NCBI GenBank assembly: GCA_019095985.1
Contig: CM032660.1
Coordinates: forward strand, 49,594,073 to 49,658,072
Length of the DNA: 64,000 bases
Origin: Streblospio benedicti
Taxonomy: Eukaryota; Annelida; Polychaeta; Spionida; Spionidae
Reading direction: 5' to 3'
Below the pieces are notes generated by a model. It was not told the DNA's origin, ran no database searches, and was given only the letters and a program-made list of their open reading frames with translations. The position numbers were made by a program, and so were the translations under genes. This document shows, one piece after another, positions 60,401-64,000 of the stretch (position 1 is its first letter; each line of letters opens with the position of its first letter).

Positions 60401-63400
60401 AGGAGCCAATGGAGATTAAACGTGTTGATGACCAATAAAAAATGTGGAACTAAAATTTCTATCAAGATGACATAAGAAACTTACCGTCTTGCCTTTGGAA
60501 AACATTATCAAAGATAAGAGCAAGGTCATAGAATATTTCATCACCATCACGATCTCCGTCAATCTGTAAAAATTGCTTCAAGATTAGGCGAATTTGTACA
60601 ATGAATATGGGATAATGTCATTAATTCTTTTTATCATAAGAAAACATAAACATTATAATCATTTAACTATTTATAAAATAGGAGTGATTTAATAGATGAA
60701 TAAATATAAAATATGTATTAAAATATTTACAACAGCTAGCTTTCCCTGGTCATCAAAGTACTTAATAACTGGGAGGGTTTTCTCTTTGAAAAACTTCACT
60801 CTTTCTTCTACAGCATTCTCATTGTCGTCTATTCTTCCACTCTTTTCCAGACGTATTGCTAATCTGTTCTGCAGGTATTGTTCTTCACAGTCAAGCACAA
60901 ACACCAAATCTACACGTCCAATCTGGAATTGAAAAAAAAAATTGTTTCATAGAATTTCCCCTGATACTCCAGTGCTACAAATCTGAAATTTATAACTAAC
61001 AGTGTAAAAAGGTGTGTACTGAATACCGGGGTATGTTTTCTCCATCTCTCTGTATTAAAAATATTGACCAACTAATATCAATAAGCTAAAGGAGTTTCAG
61101 TTTACCAGTTCATTAAACTCCTTGACTTGCTCCATTGTGCGTGGATAGCCTTCAATGATCAATCCTTTTGCATTCATGTTTTCCTTAATTACATTTGCAA
61201 TTAAGTCACCAGTCATTTCCTATAAAAATGCAAAGGCATGAGTACATAATCCAAACAAATAATTTTAATATTGAATTTCATAAAGAAGATATGAAAGTAC
61301 ACATCAGATGTTACACTTGTAATAATGGACTTACATCAGGAGCCAGTTCACCCTTTTGAACTAACTGGCTGACAACATTCCACTTTTCATTTGACTGTTG
61401 TTGCAACATGTTTTTACGCAATTCATCACCCATACTGAGATGTGCCCAACCTGGATATCTTTTCAAAAGCATGTCGCATTGTGTCTTTTTTCCACAACCA
61501 GGGCCACCTAACAAGAAATACATGGTGAACATATCATTCCAGAATATGTTTAAAAAGCACTAGATGCGTAGTGTCGACAGTGTTGTCAACTTTTGATGAC
61601 TCAATTATTTAGATTATGTGTTATTTCATTAAGCTTTAAAACAATATTTTCTGGTATTGCATGATTTGGTAACAAAATGAGCTTTGCTGTGTATTTCATA
61701 ACTTAGCAACATGTGGAAATAAGAGGTTAAGACTTACCCATGCATAACACAATAGGGCACTTTGGTAGTTTGAGTAAACCAGTTCCTGATGGGTAATCTC
61801 GTGCACCGATTGGAGGTAGAGGACTACCTCTTTTTTCATCTAATGATTTGGGACTTTCTGTAAGAAATGACAGTTTTATTATTAGATTTTACAATAATAC
61901 TAGTAGTCAGAAGCCACTACAAATTCATCCCTTAAAACTGCTAAAGAAATTTGATAGTTATCTGAACAATTGAAATGTGAATTTCATAACCAGTTATCTT
62001 TACAATGAGGAATCGTTGTCACCCCATAAATTGGCATGCTTAGTTAAAATTACAATACAATGTCATGTTAAAACTGTCATATTAAATCTTATATTTGAAA
62101 GTAATAAAAGGTAATGTCACACAACATAAAAGGCCAAAATACTGGTGCATTATTTCTATACTGTATTTACATAAATGAGGATTAGCAATAACTTTATATC
62201 TCATGCATAATATATAAGGTAATTAGCGTAAACATAAATAATTGATGGCGAATCATCAAAATATTGAATAAATAACATCTTAGATTTGACTGTGCATAGG
62301 TACATGCAACAAATATTATGTAAATAACCACACGATTTGTGCATGTCAGGCAGTTTGATGTGATAATGAAATATTGTGTTCTGAATAAAACAGACCTGGA
62401 CCTGAAACAGATTGAAGGAAAGCTATTATCTACTCCTGCTTGAATGTGTAGAAAAAGGAGCAGATTCATGAAAATACAATAGGGTACAGCCTCTAAGCGA
62501 CATTCAAAGCACTCTTAGGAATACCTCTTCTTGAACAAATTTCTTCAATATCAATAGGTGTGTTTCGCCCTGATCTCAAGGATGCAGATGAGATACTTTG
62601 TCTAGAAATTGATGCTAGGCTTGCTTTTTCATCATGAGTTTGCATTTTTGATTCTTGATGTCTATCCTGTGATGAAACACTAAGGTTAGGACTTCCATTC
62701 ACCTTTGCAGCCTTCATTTTTGTTGATCCAGTGCTGGATCTTCCAGAAACTGGTCTTTCATATTCAACATCAAAATTATAATTTTCAGACTTTAATGAAG
62801 ATACAGATTTCATGAGTTCTGAAGAACCTTTCCGTAAATTAGATTTGGGCCGTACATCACTTTCAGTGCTGTCCAACCTTTTCAATTTTCCAGAATAAGG
62901 TCTTGTATCATCTCTTCTTACACTTTCCCTTGGAGACGAGAGTTTTCTTCCTGAACGTAGAGAAGATGGCTTTTCTAAATCATAATCTTCAGAAAGACTT
63001 GCTCTTGATTGTACTGAAATAGACTTATCACTATCACTCCCATTTCTACCTCTTGATAAACTTCTGTCTACAGGTTTTGATATTGAGCTGTCTTCATGAT
63101 TCTTGCTGGAGCTTTGAAGATGATTAAATTGATTGTCTGAAGATGAATTTTGCCTTGAACAATTTTGTTCATCATCTGAAATACATGCCCATATGATATA
63201 AACTGTAAATGTAATATCATTTAAATGAATTGAGCACTAATCGTTTTGTACACCGCAGAAAAAAAATATTCTTAACAAATCGTAACATGTATTTATATAT
63301 TGTCTTAGTACCTAAGCAAATTATATGTTATTATACCAGTATGTTACTGTGAGAATTAAGATTTGCGATATACCATGATAAACACGGTATATATGTTTCT

Positions 63401-64000
63401 GATGAACTATAAAATATATATTTTTATTCCTGCAGTGCAATACTAATGAAAATGGACATAGTAAACAAAGAATGAATAATTAATTATTAATTACCACATA
63501 TACATCAATATTTACTTTCCTGGCATATTTTTTTTAATCCTATAAAATAAAAATTCAAATATGTTATTACTTGCCAATTGTGATACGATTGACTGATATT
63601 TAAATAACGAAGTAATTATTGTGCCAGGTAACCTACAGCTGATCAATTTTTTAAGTGGTTGCTCAGAATTTTTTTTTGTGTGATATATGGGTAGAACAAA
63701 ATGTAACTTTTAATGCAACTTAATGTAAACAAAAATCAAGCAAACGGGTAAGTGAATATATCATGTTACTTTGAAACCATCAATTTAGAGATCCCAAGTT
63801 GCATTCTCATTTCATTTGTGTCCAAACTCGAAGTTTTTACTTTGCCGGTAAAAAGTGCACACAACTTGGAATCTCTGGACGGAAAACAGGCATTCACTAC
63901 CTCCATCCTGCTGTATTAGTTCTAAAGATTGCTTAATAACAGCTTTCACATATTTGTTCACATCGTCATCTGAAAGTCAGTTTTTAAGTGACAAACTCAA
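43190..64000 (-). CDS. AK5: Adenylate kinase isoenzyme 5-type protein with five kinase modules (5' end outside window)
   Basis: Catalyses ATP + AMP to 2 ADP. Exons in coding order: 63901-63969, 62525-63175, 61738-61857, 61335-61507, 61106-61219, 60731-60922, 60485-60563, 59444-59581, 59049-59191, 57861-57977, 57454-57630, 56808-56918, 55791-56057, 55344-55487, 55001-55114, 54744-54899, 54505-54609, 53404-53550, 53225-53305, 48584-48593, 45306-45476, 44944-44976, 44503-44666, 44215-44331, 43821-44012, 43190-43252. All phases agree; 1,281 residues in the window against 562 in human AK5. A Ser-rich disordered stretch (~217 aa, exon 62525-63175) precedes module 1. Module 1 matches human AK5 domain 1 ([29 protein letters not shown]) and the last matches domain 2 ([35 protein letters not shown]). 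Three degenerate modules lie between. Upstream exons are outside the window. Confidence 0.93.
46060..46383. mobile_element. 324-bp TA-flanked MITE in AK5 intron
   Basis: Left taccgtattcattctaataa and right ttaataagaacgaatacggta-type end ('gctaataagaacgaatacgg') are inverted copies with TA at both edges. Subterminal agcgcac pairs with gtgcgct. A mariner-type target is likely. Confidence 0.7.
46690..47470. mobile_element. Penelope-like retroelement remnant
   Basis: The minus strand contains [14 protein letters not shown], the reverse-transcriptase 'YxDD' box in the form typical of Penelope-like elements. The adjoining 46700-46920 block has 'gactgggagttccacccatc', 'acgtgactg' and 'gtccaccgaaacgttg', and is repeated in diverged form at 58340-58610. 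A broken copy. Confidence 0.5.
48147..48430 (+). mobile_element. tRNA-derived SINE, copy 3
   Basis: Best-preserved head: 'tgtggccgagtggatagg' is a good A box (tRNA-Leu/Ser type) and 'gggttcaactc' a B box, followed by 'ggtgttgagcaaactcgtcc', shared with copies at 12770 and 27500. In the large AK5 intron. Confidence 0.7.
48584..48593 (-). other. AK5: 10-nt microexon of AK5
   Basis: CCTGTAGCAG lies between a polypyrimidine-AG acceptor (ttttttcag) and a GTAAGT donor. It joins phase 0 (from 53225 or from 48962) to phase 1 (45476), giving P-V-A-E. Without it the reading frame from module 4 into module 5 would fail. Confidence 0.7.
48962..48967 (-). promoter_or_regulatory. AK5: Putative alternative first coding exon (ATG GCA) of AK5
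   Basis: On the minus strand tcacc-ATGGCA-gtaagt combines a strong Kozak context with a consensus donor, in phase 0 with the microexon. The product would be [15 protein letters not shown].. followed by module 5 only: an AK1-like enzyme of about 255 residues. Upstream DNA (48968-49100) has no obvious TATA box. It would need 5' RNA evidence. Confidence 0.5.
48968..53224. other. Large AK5 intron upstream of the alternative start
   Basis: Mostly AT-rich DNA with no gene. Visible items: a T-rich block (49960-50030), an A run (51673-51690), a short string 'gctgatgaaacaaccgaaaacggttg' split across 51300-51326 that resembles Penelope-type ends, and CTGT/CTGTATGTA simple sequence (52960-53045). Confidence 0.45.
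53225..54899 (-). other. AK5: AK5 module 4, strongly degenerate
   Basis: Linker [18 protein letters not shown], then [10 protein letters not shown] (P-loop shape kept, lysine replaced by alanine). ECFPKDG replaces DGYPR and the LID arginines are missing. Ends [15 protein letters not shown] in phase 0 at 53225. Confidence 0.85.
55001..56057 (-). other. AK5: AK5 module 3, strongly degenerate
   Basis: Linker [15 protein letters not shown], then TGSPGCYEN in place of the P-loop and ENFPINQ in place of DG(Y/F)PR. The LID region is [18 protein letters not shown] with no arginine pair. Three exons only: the P-loop and AMP parts are fused in exon 55791-56057. Confidence 0.85.
56808..59581 (-). other. 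AK5: AK5 module 2, degenerate P-loop
   Basis: Starts with the linker [18 protein letters not shown], then [11 protein letters not shown]: arginine stands where the catalytic lysine belongs. It keeps LDGFPR and a partial LID arginine (IKQRISFF) but has lost the RxxxxGRxDD segment. Probably inactive or regulatory. Confidence 0.85.
58174..59027. repeat. Nested palindrome: foldback containing a retroelement scrap and a second hairpin
   Basis: Outer arms 58174-58260 and 58937-59027 are inverted copies ('atcatgttttggagaaaa', 'cctgtggaaaatgg' and complements). Inside are a Penelope-like scrap (58340-58610) and an inner 316-bp hairpin (58617-58932) with ends tgtgtggaaattttaca / tgtaaaattttcacaca and a long central arm ('tgggcattgaattcatgcat'). 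In the intron between AK5 exons 59049-59191 and 57861-57977. Confidence 0.75.
59690..60420. other. Unassigned GC-richer block in AK5 intron
   Basis: Higher in GC than the intron around it, with 'gcccattgacagatatccca' and 'ctctctctctcctgg'. It looks like an old repeat, but no ends, frame or family could be assigned. Confidence 0.3.
60485..61857 (-). other. AK5: AK5 module 1, catalytically intact
   Basis: P-loop [10 protein letters not shown] (lysine present), AMP-loop [17 protein letters not shown], and LID-region arginines in [24 protein letters not shown]. The end segment [12 protein letters not shown] is almost that of human AK5 domain 1. Five exons. Confidence 0.88.

Overview
This is intron-rich, AT-rich animal nuclear DNA full of short non-autonomous DNA transposons, foldback elements, tRNA-derived SINEs, LINE scraps and microsatellites. 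It contains one 100-N scaffold gap. Gene content and intron style suggest a marine invertebrate, perhaps a non-vertebrate deuterostome such as a hemichordate, but the sequence does not fix the phylum.

Layout. (1) 101-8695, plus: the 3' half of INTS5 (Integrator subunit 5), 13 exons, its introns holding LINE fragments and a tandem pair of a hairpin-bordered repeat. (2) 8.8-12.4 kb: stacked palindromic MITEs and a CATA microsatellite. (3) 12449-23056, minus: a class V PLP-dependent aminotransferase (isopenicillin-N-epimerase-like), 8 exons seen and the N-terminus not found; its introns carry a 3.2-kb foldback and three CAG/CTG tracts in three consecutive introns. (4) 25167-25653, minus: an unrecognised, broken coding-like segment. 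(5) 25993-27228, plus: a single-coding-exon LicD/FKRP-like type II membrane protein. (6) 30371-38442, plus: STKLD1, 16 coding exons, kinase domain plus ARM-like repeats. (7) 39736-41366, minus: MED22, 3 exons, convergent with STKLD1. (8) 43190 to beyond 64000, minus: an AK5-type adenylate kinase, 26 exons in the window, with five adenylate-kinase modules instead of the two in human AK5.

Main points. The first and last AK5 modules look catalytically competent and match the two human AK5 domains. Between them sit three modules that have lost the P-loop lysine. A second start (ATG GCA, good Kozak context, followed by a donor) and a 10-nt microexon would allow a short AK1-like product from the last module alone. 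STKLD1 keeps every kinase catalytic motif, whereas its human counterpart is listed as a pseudokinase, and it lies next to MED22 as both do in the human surfeit region at 9q34. A 44-bp match to STKLD1 exon 1 is embedded in a transposon in the second intron of the same gene. The neighbours do not form a pathway: INTS5 and MED22 act in RNA polymerase II transcription, while the others are metabolic, glycosylation or signalling genes.

All exon calls are by eye, from splice consensus, phase continuity and remembered family sequences; no search was run.
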